NCBI GenBank assembly: GCA_945285405.1
Contig: CALYQJ010000004.1
Coordinates: forward strand, 1-64,000
From: an uncultured Lactobacillaceae bacterium
Lineage (GTDB): Bacteria > Bacillota > Bacilli > Lactobacillales > Lactobacillaceae
Direction: 5' to 3'
DNA: 64,000 bases
This document shows, in pieces, positions 52,057 to 61,382 of the stretch. The notes below the pieces were generated by a model that was not told the origin of the DNA, did no database searches, and saw only the letters and a program-made list of their open reading frames with translations. The position numbers and the translations under genes are program-made. Every line of letters begins with the position of its first letter. The first letter of the stretch is position 1.

Positions 52057-53156
52057 TACACATTAAACCTAAATTCAAAAATATCGCCATCCTTAACGAC
52101 GTAATCTTTACCTTCCATTCTTAACTTCCCTGCTTCTTTAACTTTCTCCATACTGCCATAATGATCTAAATCAGCAAATGAAACAGTTTCAGCTTTAATA
52201 AAACCACGTTCAAAGTCACTATGAATTATTCCGGCAGCTTGTGGTGCTTTTGCCCCGACTTTAAAAGTCCAGGCTCGATTTTCTTTACCACCACCTGTAA
52301 AGAAAGTACCTAACCCTAATAATTTATAAGTAGCTTTAATTAGTTGATCTAATCCCGATTCTTTAGCACCCAAATCTGCTAAAAAATCAGCACGATCTTC
52401 TGGATCTAGTTCTGATATTTCTTCTTCAGTTCTTACTGAAATTGCTAAAGCTGGTGCATTCTCTTGATCAGCAAGTTCCTTAACCGCTGTAAAATACGGT
52501 GAATCACTAGGATTCGAAATAAAATCATCACTAATGTTAGCTACATAAATTACTGGCTTAGTAGTCAATAAAAAAAATCCTTTAACGATTTTTGCTTCAT
52601 CTTCAGTAAAATTCAAAGAACGAGCAGGTTTCCCTGCTTCTAAAGCTTTTTTAATCTTTGTTAATAAAGGTAATTCAGTCATTGCAGCTTTATCATGAGT
52701 TCGTGCAACTTTCTCAACCCGTCCTAACCGTTTATTAACACTATCTAAATCAGCAATTTCAAGTTCAAGATTTACGGTTTCAATATCGTCTTTAGGATCA
52801 ACTGTTCCCGTTACAGAAGTAATATTAGGATCTTTAAATGCTCGAACAATATGAACAATAGCATCCACTTCACGAATATTTGCTAAAAACTTATTTCCTA
52901 AACCTTCACCTTTACTGGCACCTTTAACAATACCAGCAATATCAGTAAATTCAAAAGTTGTTGGAGTAACCTTTTTAGCTGGTAACAATTCCTGCAACCG
53001 ATCTAAACGAGGATCCGGCACTTCAACCATACCTACATTAGGTTCAATTGTTGCAAAAGGATAATTTGCCATTTCAGCACCAGCATTTGTAATTGCGTTA
53101 AAAAGGGTTGATTTTCCAACGTTAGGTAATCCAACAATTCCCGCTGTTAAACTCAT
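52056..53156 (-). CDS. ychF: redox-regulated ATPase YchF (Obg-like)
   Basis: 366-residue P-loop NTPase of the Obg/YchF group that binds ATP rather than GTP and associates with ribosomes. Walker A is GLPNVGKSTLFNA (residues 8-20), G3 DIAGIVKGASKGEGLGNKFL, and the ATP-specifying NISDD region replaces NKxD. C-terminal TGS-like domain ends DGDIFEFRFNV. Downstream of DUF951 by 2 bp, upstream of DUF1129; part of the rsmG-noc-parAB chain. Confidence 0.96.
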
Positions 53157-53158
53157 TT

Positions 53159-53386
53159 CTATTCCAATCTATTAATAATTACTTGACCGGATGTATCATG
53201 ACTATCCGGTGTATGTTTAATTCTCTTAACTTTCTTAATAAAATCAGATCGAGAAAGTAATAACCTTCGATGACAAGAGTTACAAATTAAACCTATATCA
53301 GCACCAATTCGTACTACTCGCCATTGATTAGTCCCACAAGCATGGGGCTTTTTCATAATTACTGCATCATTAAGCCAAATTTCCAT
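53159..53386 (-). CDS. DUF951 family protein
   Basis: 75-residue basic protein with KKPHACGTNQWRVVRIGADIGLICNSCHRRL, containing three cysteines (CG and CNSC), which suggests a zinc-binding small protein. DUF951 proteins sit between parB and ychF in many Firmicutes; function unknown. Start ATG overlaps the parB stop by one base. Confidence 0.9.
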   Translation of the reverse strand: MEIWLNDAVIMKKPHACGTNQWRVVRIGADIGLICNSCHRRLLLSRSDFIKKVKRIKHTPDSHDTSGQVIINRLE

Positions 53387-54261
53387 TAATCATCATCGAT
53401 CTGTAACAATTCCATAATCCGAGCAAGATCATCTTCTGAAGCAAAACTAATTTCAATTTTTCCCATACCCCGTGTATTTTGATGAATTTTAACTTTTGTA
53501 TCCAATAAATCTTCTAACGAACTTTGCGTTGTACGAACAAAAGGAGTTAATTCTTTAGCTAAAGGCTTCTTCAAAGTATTTAACTCTTGCTTTTCAGAAA
53601 TATACTTTTCAATTTCTCTAACCGTTAATCCTTCTTTAACAGCTTTTCTAGCAACTTGTTCAATTATTTTTGGATCTTGTAACTTCAGTAAAGCTCGTGC
53701 TTGAGCATTAGAAAGTTGCTTTTGGTCAACCATCATCTTAACATTATCCGGTAATTGTAATAATCGAATATAATTAGTGATATATGGGCGACTTTTGCCA
53801 ACTTTTTTAGCTACTTCATCTTGCGTCAAATTTAATTTCTTGATTAAAGTTAAAAAGGCCTGTCCTTCTTCAATCGGCGTTAAATCTTCCCGTTGAAGAT
53901 TCTCTAAAACCGTAATTTCTAAAACTTGCTCATCTGTATAATCACGTACAATGGCTGGAATTTTTTCTTTACCGGCAAGCTTTGATGCCCGCAACCGTCT
54001 CTCACCAGCAATTAATTCATAACCATTAACTCCTTTTTTAACGATAATCGGTTGAAATACACCACTCTCTTTAATAGAGTCAGCCAATTCTTTTAATCTG
54101 TCATCATCAAAGATTTGACGTGGCTGATAAGGATTAGGTCGAATATCAGCTAGTTTAATTTCAATAATTCCTTCAGAACTTTCATTTAGATCTTGAATTG
54201 GATCACTAGAAAAGAAAGCATCTAATCCTGTTCCTAAGCCGCGATTTTTTTTAGTTGCCAT
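53386..54261 (-). CDS. parB: chromosome partitioning protein ParB (Spo0J)
   Basis: CTP-dependent DNA clamp loading at parS sites for chromosome segregation. From MATKKNRGLGTGLDAFF, about 291 residues. CTP/nuclease-like domain with GYELIAGERRLRASKLAG (GERR box), HTH region LTQDEVAKKVGKSRPYITNYIRLLQLP, and a C-terminal dimer domain. A TTG start nine bases earlier is possible and nearer to AAGGAGG. Overlaps parA by about 10 bp. I found no TGTTTCACGTGAAACA parS site in the window. Confidence 0.95.
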   Translation of the reverse strand: MATKKNRGLGTGLDAFFSSDPIQDLNESSEGIIEIKLADIRPNPYQPRQIFDDDRLKELADSIKESGVFQPIIVKKGVNGYELIAGERRLRASKLAGKEKIPAIVRDYTDEQVLEITVLENLQREDLTPIEEGQAFLTLIKKLNLTQDEVAKKVGKSRPYITNYIRLLQLPDNVKMMVDQKQLSNAQARALLKLQDPKIIEQVARKAVKEGLTVREIEKYISEKQELNTLKKPLAKELTPFVRTTQSSLEDLLDTKVKIHQNTRGMGKIEISFASEDDLARIMELLQIDDD

Positions 54262-55024
54262 TTGCTGCAAGTACCTCCTTGGCCAACTCTAAATAGGCTA
54301 TTGCACCTTTGGAACGAGAATCATAATAATAAATCGGCATTTGATGACTTGGAGCTTCTGCTAAACCAATATTACGGGGGATAATCGTATCATAAACTTT
54401 ATTATAGAAATAATTTCGAACATCACCAATAACTTGGGCGCCTAAAAGTGTTCGTGCATCATACATGGTAATTAATACACCTTCAATACCTAATTGAGGA
54501 TTTGATCGCCTTCTTACCTGATCAATTGTATTAAGTAATTGACTTAAGCCTTCCAAAGCATAAAATTCGCTTTGTAAAGTAATCATTACTGTATCCGCAG
54601 CAGTAAAAGCCTGAATTGATAATAACCCTAGTGACGGTGGACAATCAATAAAAATAAAGTCATAGCAATCTTTAATTTCTTTTAAAATATCTTTTAATAA
54701 AAGTTCACGCCCGTTAACACTCGCATATTGAGTTTCAATTCCAGCTAAACGATTACTTGCAGCCGGTAAAATACTCACATTATCAAACTTAGTTTTAAGA
54801 ATTGTTTTTTTTATTGAAACTTCTTTAGTCAAAGCATCAGTAATGTCTTGTTTTATAATAGTCTTCGTGGAACCTAAAAAGCCTGTCGTTAAATTGCCTT
54901 GCGGATCAAAATCAATCAACAAGACTTTTTTTCCAAGCTTTCCAAGCGAAGCTCCAAGATTAGAAGTAGTAGTAGTTTTACCCACTCCACCTTTTTGATT
55001 TGCTACTGCGATTATCTTCCCCAT
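54251..55024 (-). CDS. parA: chromosome partitioning ATPase ParA (Soj)
   Basis: 257-residue deviant Walker ATPase; KGGVGKTTTTSNLG at residues 11-24 with the signature first lysine, IDFDPQGN and FIDCPPSLG for Walker A' and B. Works with ParB in segregation and replication control. Starts 6 bp after noc, with a weak ribosome site. Confidence 0.96.
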   Translation of the reverse strand: MGKIIAVANQKGGVGKTTTTSNLGASLGKLGKKVLLIDFDPQGNLTTGFLGSTKTIIKQDITDALTKEVSIKKTILKTKFDNVSILPAASNRLAGIETQYASVNGRELLLKDILKEIKDCYDFIFIDCPPSLGLLSIQAFTAADTVMITLQSEFYALEGLSQLLNTIDQVRRRSNPQLGIEGVLITMYDARTLLGAQVIGDVRNYFYNKVYDTIIPRNIGLAEAPSHQMPIYYYDSRSKGAIAYLELAKEVLAANGN

Positions 55025-55030
55025 ATTTTC

Positions 55031-55945
55031 TTAATTACCATCAATTTTCGGTTTTGTTGTCGTTTTCTCATTTTTTTTATTTACCTTTTTTAAGTGAACT
55101 ATCATTTCCACATTATCTGAATCAACTTGTTTAATTTCCTGAGTAACATTTATTCCACTTTCTTCAACTGTCATTAAAGCTTTTTTTAAAGTCTGAGTTG
55201 CTAAAGTCAAATTATCAATTTTTGTCAAAATATTTGCTTTAGGTTTTATTGCTTTTTTAACTTTTTTAGGAGATTCCTTTGAAGGCTGAAAATTATTAGG
55301 ATGAAGAATGTGCTCTACTAAATCTTTAGTCTGCACAACGCTCAAATCATGATCAGTAATTTCTTTTAATACTTGGCTTTGCTGCTCATCATTTAAATGT
55401 AATAATTCCCTACCATGGCGTTCCGTAATTATGCCAGAATTTATAGCAGACTTTATAGGCTCACTTAATTTAAGTAAACGTAATTTATTAGCTATTGTAC
55501 TTTGACTTTTGCCAACACGACGCGCTAAAGATTCTTGCGTCTCTTTAGTTAAATTTAAAATTTTCTGATACGCTTGAGCTTCTTCAACTGCTGAAAGATT
55601 TTCGCGCTGTAGATTTTCACTTAAAGCCTGCACCGCCGTTGACGAATCATCAAAATTACGGATAATAGCTGGAATCGTCTGACGATTAAGACTTTTAACT
55701 GCACGAAATCTTCTTTCACCTGCAACAATTTCATACTTATGAGGTTTGTATTCTCGAACCACAATAGGTTGTAACAAACCATTTTTATCAATATTTTGAG
55801 CAAGTTCTTTTATTTTTTCAGTTTGAAAAACTTTACGCGGTTGATAACGATTAGGAATGATATCAGCGACATTTAAATTTATTAGCTTGCCAAATTCTTG
55901 ATTATTATCTTCATTTCTAAAAAAATTAAAAAAATTACTTGCCAT
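55031..55945 (-). CDS. noc: nucleoid occlusion protein Noc
   Basis: 304-residue ParB paralogue that binds Noc-binding sites and stops division over the nucleoid. GERRFRAVKSLNRQ (GERR box) near residue 78 and the HTH ESLARRVGKSQSTIANKLRLLKLS near 137-160. The N-terminus MASNFFNFFRNE can form the amphipathic membrane-targeting helix of Noc. The C-terminal part is Lys-rich. Its gene position between rsmG and parA is diagnostic. Overlaps rsmG by 11 bp. Confidence 0.93.
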   Translation of the reverse strand: MASNFFNFFRNEDNNQEFGKLINLNVADIIPNRYQPRKVFQTEKIKELAQNIDKNGLLQPIVVREYKPHKYEIVAGERRFRAVKSLNRQTIPAIIRNFDDSSTAVQALSENLQRENLSAVEEAQAYQKILNLTKETQESLARRVGKSQSTIANKLRLLKLSEPIKSAINSGIITERHGRELLHLNDEQQSQVLKEITDHDLSVVQTKDLVEHILHPNNFQPSKESPKKVKKAIKPKANILTKIDNLTLATQTLKKALMTVEESGINVTQEIKQVDSDNVEMIVHLKKVNKKNEKTTTKPKIDGN

Positions 55946-56669
55946 GTGATCCCTTCATTTTGGCTTTTATTTGACCATTAGCTCGCGGATATTTATGGGG
56001 GGTTATTTTTATTTTATGAATCAAAATCAACGTTCGATAATCATCATCTTTTTTTAAATCCACATCAACTGTTTTTTGAATTTTACCACCTAACATGGAA
56101 ATTAAATTATTGGCGGCAAGGATTTCGTTTTCTCCATTTTTACCCTTGTATGCTATAAAATTACCTGACTTTTTTACTAAGGGTAAACAATACTCACTAA
56201 GAATCCTTAAATTTGCTACTGCTCGTGAAACAACCAAATCAAATTTTTCTCGCCCTTTTTTTCGACCAAAATCTTCAGCACGCTGCCAAACAAAATCTAC
56301 GTTATTTAATTGCAAAAGTTCACATAAATTCTTTAAAAATTGTAACTTTTTTTGTGAAGAATCTAGTAATGTTAATTTTAACTCGGGATAGATGATTTTT
56401 AAAGGGATCCCTGGAAAGCCTCCGCCAGTTCCCACATCACATAATGAATGTGCTCGAGTAAATAAATCCGAATTAAAATAAAATATCGGAATTATCGAAT
56501 CATAGAAATGTTTTAAATATGCTTCATTTAAATCGGTGATTCGAGTTAAATTATATTTTTGATTTGTTTTAATTAGTTCATTATAATAAATTGCAAATTG
56601 TCGTGCTGTTTTATCCACCACAACACCTGGAATTTTTTCCAGTATTTTTTCAAACTCTTTAGGATTCAC
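55935..56669 (-). CDS. rsmG: 16S rRNA (guanine-527-N7)-methyltransferase RsmG
   Basis: 244 residues; SAM-binding motif LCDVGTGGGFPGIPLKI near residue 77-93 and LLDSSQKKLQFL, with VSRAVANLRIL typical of RsmG/GidB. Methylates G527 of 16S rRNA. GTG start at 56669 with AGAGG 6 nt upstream. First gene of the minus-strand chromosome-partition operon; divergent from the folate gene at 56751. Confidence 0.96.
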   Translation of the reverse strand: MNPKEFEKILEKIPGVVVDKTARQFAIYYNELIKTNQKYNLTRITDLNEAYLKHFYDSIIPIFYFNSDLFTRAHSLCDVGTGGGFPGIPLKIIYPELKLTLLDSSQKKLQFLKNLCELLQLNNVDFVWQRAEDFGRKKGREKFDLVVSRAVANLRILSEYCLPLVKKSGNFIAYKGKNGENEILAANNLISMLGGKIQKTVDVDLKKDDDYRTLILIHKIKITPHKYPRANGQIKAKMKGSHGK

Positions 56670-56750
56670 GACTACCTCTTTGTGAAACTTTTTTGTTTCT
56701 CAATAACTTTAGCTAAAGAATGGAAGTGGGTCAATATTATTAAAGAAAAT

Positions 56751-57326
56751 ATGTACACTAAAAAAGAAATTCGCAAACAACAAATTAACATTTTAAAGCA
56801 ACTTACACCTAATGAAAAAATTCATCAATCAAATATGATTTTTCAAAATTTAAGTAATTCCATGCTTTATCAAAAAGCCAAAAATATAGCACTTTTTTGG
56901 AGTACCGAAATTGAATTACCAACACACCAGTTTATTAATGATGCTGCTTTGGTTAAAAAAATATTTTTACCAGTTGTAGCTAATAATCATCAACTTCAAT
57001 TTCGACAATACCAACAAAAACAGATGCATATAGTCAAAGGATTAGGAGAACCATTACCAAGTTGTCATAAAATTGCTTTAAACGACTTAGATTTAATTAT
57101 CGTTCCTGGATTAATTTTTAGTCAAACTGGTCATTATCGAGTTGGGTTTGGTGGTGGCTATTATGATCGTCTTTTGACCAAATATCGAGGTCCAACAGCT
57201 GCGATTATTCTTGACCAACAAATTATACCGCACCCCAACTGGAAAGTGGAAAGTTTCGATCAACCAATTAAATATTTTTTTACATCAAAAATGAACTTTG
57301 ATTATACAGGAGCTATAAATGGCTAA
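56751..57326 (+). CDS. 5-formyltetrahydrofolate cyclo-ligase
   Basis: 191 residues. Converts 5-formyl-THF to 5,10-methenyl-THF with ATP. N-terminus YTKKEIRKQQINILKQL, ELPTHQFI, and the signature VGFGGGYYDRLL near residue 136-147. The ATG at 56751 is used, preceded by TAAAGAA; an upstream frame extension lies on the divergent promoter region. Overlaps the phosphoglycerate mutase start by 8 bp. Confidence 0.93.
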   Translation: MYTKKEIRKQQINILKQLTPNEKIHQSNMIFQNLSNSMLYQKAKNIALFWSTEIELPTHQFINDAALVKKIFLPVVANNHQLQFRQYQQKQMHIVKGLGEPLPSCHKIALNDLDLIIVPGLIFSQTGHYRVGFGGGYYDRLLTKYRGPTAAIILDQQIIPHPNWKVESFDQPIKYFFTSKMNFDYTGAING

Positions 57327-57990
57327 ATTAGTTTTAATTCGCCATGGTGAAAGCACTTCAAATCGAGATCATATTTTTACTGGTTGGAACGATGTACCTT
57401 TAACTACAAAGGGTATAAAGCAAGCAATTATCGCTGGTAAAAAAATAAAAAAGGAGCAACTTAAATTTAGTGAAATTCATACCTCATTATTAAGTCGCGC
57501 TATAAAAACGGCTAATATAATTGCTGACGAAATTGATCAAAGTTATTTACCTATTTACAAATCCTGGCGTCTTAATGAACGACATTATGGAGCTTTAAGA
57601 AATGTAAACAAAGATCAAGCTCGCTTGATTTATGGAACCAAACAAGTTGCTGCTTGGCGTCGTGGTTTTCATACGCTACCACCTCTTTTAATTAAACCGG
57701 ATTACGATCGTCGTTATCAGCTGATTCCCCATGATCTTATTCCTCGTGGAGAAAGCTTAGCGATGTCTTTAAAGAGAGTTTTGATTTACTACGAAGATCA
57801 ACTTGCTCCAAAGTTACGTCAAGAGCATAATATATTATTAGTTGCACATGGTTCAACTATTAGAGTTTTGATAAAGTACTTTGACCAAATTACCGATGAA
57901 CAACTAGATGGAGTCAAAGTCGGTAATGGCTCACCAATCATTTACCAATTTGATCATGATTTAAATATATTAAGTAAAAGATTTCTTTAA
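57319..57990 (+). CDS. gpmA: 2,3-bisphosphoglycerate-dependent phosphoglycerate mutase
   Basis: 223 residues. Phosphohistidine in LVLIRHGESTSN (His9), GWNDVPLTTKG, catalytic glutamate in RLNERHYGAL, second histidine in LLVAHGSTIRVL. Canonical E. coli-type enzymes have HYGALQGLNK; here HYGALRNVNKDQAR. Length is slightly short (E. coli 250), so it may be a paralogue of the main glycolytic enzyme. Translationally coupled with the folate gene. Confidence 0.88.
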   Translation: MAKLVLIRHGESTSNRDHIFTGWNDVPLTTKGIKQAIIAGKKIKKEQLKFSEIHTSLLSRAIKTANIIADEIDQSYLPIYKSWRLNERHYGALRNVNKDQARLIYGTKQVAAWRRGFHTLPPLLIKPDYDRRYQLIPHDLIPRGESLAMSLKRVLIYYEDQLAPKLRQEHNILLVAHGSTIRVLIKYFDQITDEQLDGVKVGNGSPIIYQFDHDLNILSKRFL

Positions 57991-58010
57991 TCTTGATTTT
58001 ACAAGTATAT

Positions 58011-58056
58011 AAAAAAAGGGTCTAATTTTAATAAAGCAAAAATTAGACCCTTTTAG
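58011..58056. terminator. bidirectional terminator between gpmA and rplL
   Basis: AAAAGGGTCTAATTTT / AAAATTAGACCCTTTT stem with a 9-nt loop. Confidence 0.9.
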
Positions 58057-58119
58057 TTTTAAGAAAAATTTAACTAGACCTTGTTTTACTTAATCTAAGT
58101 CAAATTATTTATTTAATAA

Positions 58120-58488
58120 TTACTTCAAAGTAACGGTAGCGCCAACAGCTTCAAGTTGTTCCTTAATTTTATTAGCTTCCTCTTCTGTTGCTCCTTCTTT
58201 AATAATAGAAGGAGCTTTATCTGCGAGTCCTTTAGATTCTTTCAATCCTTGGCCAGTGATTTCTTTAATTGCTTTAATTACTTTAACTTTTTCCTGACCA
58301 GCTTCAGTTAATTCAACATCAAAACTATCTTTTACTGCAGCAGTATCACCACCAGCTGCACCAGCTGCAGCTACTGGAGCTGCAGCTGAAACACCAAATT
58401 CATCTTCAATACTTTTTACTAAATCGTTTAATTCAAGGATTGTTGCACCCTTGAGTTGTTCAATAATTCCATCTACATCTAAAGCCAT
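58120..58488 (-). CDS. rplL: 50S ribosomal protein L7/L12
   Basis: 122-residue stalk protein: N-terminal dimer domain ([27 protein letters not shown]), alanine/glycine-rich hinge (about 34-50), and a C-terminal domain [25 protein letters not shown]. Recruits translation GTPases. 17 bp downstream of rplJ. Confidence 0.97.
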   Translation of the reverse strand: MALDVDGIIEQLKGATILELNDLVKSIEDEFGVSAAAPVAAAGAAGGDTAAVKDSFDVELTEAGQEKVKVIKAIKEITGQGLKESKGLADKAPSIIKEGATEEEANKIKEQLEAVGATVTLK

Positions 58489-58505
58489 TATTTATAATTC
58501 CTCCA

Positions 58506-59072
58506 TTATTTGTTATCTTCGGTCGCTGCTTGAGCTTCCGTACTTGCTGGAGCTTCTGCTCCTGAATCCTCACCGTTCTCTGATTTTTGATCAGAAACTG
58601 CTTTAACCGCATAAGCAACATTGCGAACAGGTGCTTGTAAAACAGAAAGTAACATTGAAAGCAAACCTTCCTTGCTTGGTAGAGTTGCTAATTGATTAAT
58701 CTCTTCAATTGAAGAAACTTTACCATCAATGTAACCACCTTTAATTTGTAGAGCATCTGCAGTTTTTGCAAAATTAGCTAAAACTTTCGCCGGAGCAATA
58801 ATATCTTCATTAGAAAAAGCAACGGCAGTAGGACCTTTGAATAAATCATCAAGTCCTTCATAACCAGTTTCGTCAGCAGCGCGCTTAAGATAAGTGTTCT
58901 TAATAACTTCATAATGAACATCGGCATTTCTTAATTCGCGACGGAGTCTGGTATCTTCTTCGACGGAAAGTCCACGATAATCAACTAAGACTACCGCTTT
59001 AGCGGCTTTAAATTGCTCGACGATTTGGGAAACAATTTTCCCTTTTTTTTCTAAAATCGCTTCACTCGCCAA
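58506..59072 (-). CDS. rplJ: 50S ribosomal protein L10
   Basis: 188 residues; binds 23S rRNA and carries L7/L12 dimers. [21 protein letters not shown] near residue 28 and [13 protein letters not shown] are typical. A Glu/Ser/Ala-rich tail (about 165-188) is longer than in B. subtilis. TTG start with AGGAGG 8 nt upstream. Preceded by the L10 leader (59112-59213), through which L10-L12 represses its own operon. Confidence 0.97.
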   Translation of the reverse strand: MASEAILEKKGKIVSQIVEQFKAAKAVVLVDYRGLSVEEDTRLRRELRNADVHYEVIKNTYLKRAADETGYEGLDDLFKGPTAVAFSNEDIIAPAKVLANFAKTADALQIKGGYIDGKVSSIEEINQLATLPSKEGLLSMLLSVLQAPVRNVAYAVKAVSDQKSENGEDSGAEAPASTEAQAATEDNK

Positions 59073-59111
59073 ATATCTTTCCTCCTATTTTTATTTTTGT
59101 AATTATCTGCA

Positions 59112-59213
59112 AAAAAAGTAGAGCCGAAGCTCTACTTACATTAAATAAATCGAACTTCCTCGGCAGGATATTAAGGCTAATGCCACCTGAGTCTTCGGCA
59201 GAAAAATCACGTA
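59112..59213 (-). ncRNA. L10 leader (autogenous control of rplJ-rplL)
   Basis: The minus-strand 5' UTR contains TTAATATCCTGCCGAGGAAG and GACTCAGGTGGC, the conserved kink-turn and stem elements of the Firmicutes L10 leader, followed by the terminator-like hairpin AGTAGAGC-TTCG-GCTCTACT with seven T (59111-59137). Binding of the L10(L12)4 complex would favour the terminator. Confidence 0.85.
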
Positions 59214-59216
59214 TCC

Positions 59217-59245
59217 ATTATATCTTTTTTAAAATAAAATAACAA
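59217..59245 (-). promoter_or_regulatory. rplJ promoter
   Basis: TTGTTA (59240-59245) and perfect TATAAT (59217-59222) with a 17-bp spacer, just upstream of the L10 leader. Confidence 0.7.
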
Positions 59246-59450
59246 CTCCTAAAATTGTAATTTTTTACTGATTTAATTTTGAGAGTCTCAATTTTATTAA
59301 ATTTGTTATGATTTATAGTAAGTCATTAAATTATCATAATTTTTCATCATTAAAAATAACTGATATGGATTAAATTGAGATAATAAGTTCGTAATCTAGT
59401 CAATAACATTTACTATAAAAAATATTGGCTAAAATATTTTTTATAAATCA
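59246..59450. other. gene-free gap between rplA and the rplJ promoter
   Basis: AT-rich; apart from the rplA terminator at 59452 I see no ORF or structured element. Confidence 0.4.
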
Positions 59451-59451
59451 T

Positions 59452-59481
59452 AAAAAGTGAAGTATATAACTTCACTTTTTG
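59452..59481 (-). terminator. rplA terminator
   Basis: AAAAAGTGAAGT / ACTTCACTTTTT hairpin 40 bp past the rplA stop. Confidence 0.8.
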
Positions 59482-59519
59482 CTAATATCTATTATTAAAA
59501 AAATATAATTTGTTCTAAA

Positions 59520-60209
59520 TTAAATTGAAGCGGCATCAACTTTGATACCAGGTCCCATAGTTGAGTGAACAGAAACACTCTTCATATAGTTTCCCTTAGC
59601 AGTAGCTGGTTTTGCCCTTAAAATAGCATCATTAAGTGCTTTAAAGTTTTCACTTAATTGTTCAACACTAAATGAAACTTTGCCAATTGGTACAGAAATA
59701 ATACCCTGCCGGTCAACTCGATAATTAACCTGACCAGCTTTAACATCAGAAACTGCCTTCGTAACATCATTAGTTACAGTACCAGTTTTGGGATTAGGCA
59801 TTAATCCGCGAGGGCCTAAAATCCTTCCTAATTGACCTACTTTAGCCATCATTTGTGGCGTTGCAACAACTACATCAAAATCCATATAGCCATCTTTGAC
59901 TTTTTGAACTAGTTCGTCATCGCCTACTTCATCTGCACCCGCTGCTTGGGCTTCTTTTGCTTGCTCACCAGTAGCAAAAACAATCACTTTTTTAGTTTTA
60001 CCTGTACCATTTGGTAAAACTAAAGCTCCACGAATGTTTTGGTCTGCTTGTTTTGGATCTACTGAAAGATTGTAAGCAACCTGCACTGATGAATCAAACT
60101 TGGTATACGAAGTATCCTTAACTAATTTCAATGCTTCAGAAGCATCATAAAGCTTAGTACGATCGATGCTCTTTAAAGCGTCTTGATATTTTTTTCCTCT
60201 TTTTGCCAT
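59520..60209 (-). CDS. rplA: 50S ribosomal protein L1
   Basis: 229 residues; [18 protein letters not shown] near residue 125-142 is the L1 signature. Forms the L1 stalk and, in many bacteria, represses the L11-L1 mRNA. GGAGGAAATT precedes the ATG. 52 bp downstream of rplK. Confidence 0.97.
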   Translation of the reverse strand: MAKRGKKYQDALKSIDRTKLYDASEALKLVKDTSYTKFDSSVQVAYNLSVDPKQADQNIRGALVLPNGTGKTKKVIVFATGEQAKEAQAAGADEVGDDELVQKVKDGYMDFDVVVATPQMMAKVGQLGRILGPRGLMPNPKTGTVTNDVTKAVSDVKAGQVNYRVDRQGIISVPIGKVSFSVEQLSENFKALNDAILRAKPATAKGNYMKSVSVHSTMGPGIKVDAASI

Positions 60210-60261
60210 AATTTCCTCCTTGCTGTGGTTAAACGAGTATAAGCTCTTCCACTGCTGCCTC

Positions 60262-60687
60262 TTAATCTTCTATTTCGATTCCCATCGAACGGGCAGTACC
60301 TTCAACCATCCGCATTGCTGCTTCAACATTAGCGGCGTTAAGGTCTTGCATTTTGGTTTCGGCAATTTGTTTAACTTGATCACGTTTAACTTTTGCCACT
60401 TTATTCTTATTAGGTTCACCAGAACCCTTTTCAATTTTAGCTGCTTTTTTTAGTAAAACTGCAGCAGGTGGCGTTTTAGTAATAAAATCGAATGATCGAT
60501 CTTCATAAACTGTAATAACAACCGGAATAATCATTCCAGCTTGATCAGCAGTACGAGCATTAAAATCTTTAGTAAATCCAACAATATTAACACCAGCTTG
60601 ACCTAAAGCCGGTCCTACTGGGGGAGCTGGTGTTGCTTTACCTGCTGGTATTTGCAACTTAACAACATTTGCAACTTTTTTTGCCAC
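60262..60687 (-). CDS. rplK: 50S ribosomal protein L11
   Basis: 141 residues from the GTG at 60687, the canonical L11 length, with AAGGAGG 9 nt upstream. [21 protein letters not shown] at the N-terminus contains the thiostrepton/PxP region and GQAGVNI follows. An in-frame ATG 72 bp upstream is inside the leader hairpin and would add an atypical N-terminal extension, so it is rejected. Confidence 0.97.
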   Translation of the reverse strand: MAKKVANVVKLQIPAGKATPAPPVGPALGQAGVNIVGFTKDFNARTADQAGMIIPVVITVYEDRSFDFITKTPPAAVLLKKAAKIEKGSGEPNKNKVAKVKRDQVKQIAETKMQDLNAANVEAAMRMVEGTARSMGIEIED

Positions 60688-60707
60688 GGTAATAACCTCC
60701 TTAATCC

Positions 60708-60761
60708 GTGTGTGGTTTAAATGATCATTAAATTTGATCTCCCACTGTATGTAAAACACAC
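60708..60761 (-). promoter_or_regulatory. putative L1-binding autogenous control element in the rplK leader
   Basis: The minus-strand leader folds as GTGGGAG-ATC ... GAT-CATTTAAA-CCAC inside an outer CTGTGT/ACACGG stem. The 23S rRNA L1 site reads GUGGGAG-GCU ... AGC-CGACCUUGAAAU-ACCAC (E. coli), with the same strand order and asymmetric internal loop. The leader is thus a likely mimic of the L1 rRNA site through which L1 represses rplK-rplA. Confidence 0.55.
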
Positions 60762-60882
60762 AGATTTTATTCTATCATATTTTTTTAATATAAAAAAGAT
60801 TAAAGCTTAAGAATAATTTATTGAGTAAGAATAAAAATTGTGATGTTTAGTTACAAACATTCCAATACTCATCATTGCCTAT

Positions 60883-61299
60883 TTAAAATTTAGCCATATT
60901 GCTAAATTTCTGAGTTATTTCAACACCTTTTTGACTTAATTGATCTCCAGCATAGTTAATCACCTTTTTCACCGGCTTCATATTTTCATAAAGTGAATCA
61001 ATACCTTTTGCTGCTGCAACACCACCAACTAATGTTCCAAAAGTTTTTAAACCGGCATTTATTAAAGTATGATTTAATCCAATTCGAGCCAAACCACCAG
61101 CAACTGCAATACCACCTAAACCACCAGCTAAACTACCTAAAGTACTAGCAGAAGTTGCAATTAGACTATATGATAATGCTCTTCCGGAATCTCGATGCTG
61201 TTTATTATATTTTTGATAGTTCATTACTGCATCTAAGCCAACTAAACTTTGATTTGCTATTTTAATAAACTTTGAAGCTTTATGCATACTATTTGACAT
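60883..61299 (-). CDS. glycine/alanine-rich small protein, unknown function
   Basis: 138 residues. A polar N-terminal 45 residues with NYQKYNKQHRDSGRAL, a hydrophobic glycine-rich middle (about 48-100: SASTLGSLAGGLGGIAVAGGLARIG, then FGTLVGGVAAAKG) resembling glycine-zipper segments, and a polar amphipathic C-terminus. No cleavable signal peptide. GGAAG lies upstream of the ATG. It could be a membrane-inserted or pore-type protein; I do not recognise a family. Monocistronic between L11 and yigZ. Confidence 0.6.
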   Translation of the reverse strand: MSNSMHKASKFIKIANQSLVGLDAVMNYQKYNKQHRDSGRALSYSLIATSASTLGSLAGGLGGIAVAGGLARIGLNHTLINAGLKTFGTLVGGVAAAKGIDSLYENMKPVKKVINYAGDQLSQKGVEITQKFSNMAKF

Positions 61300-61382
61300 A
61301 TTTTGTAACTTCCTTTTATTTAAATGTGCTATTGTTATTTTAGCACTAAATAAATGTTTTTATATGTCTAATTTGCATCTAA

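Noticed and set aside
53159..56669. parS or Noc-binding palindromes in the partition block
   Set aside because: No TGTTTCACGTGAAACA-like or Noc-site sequence was found by eye; absence by eye is not proof.
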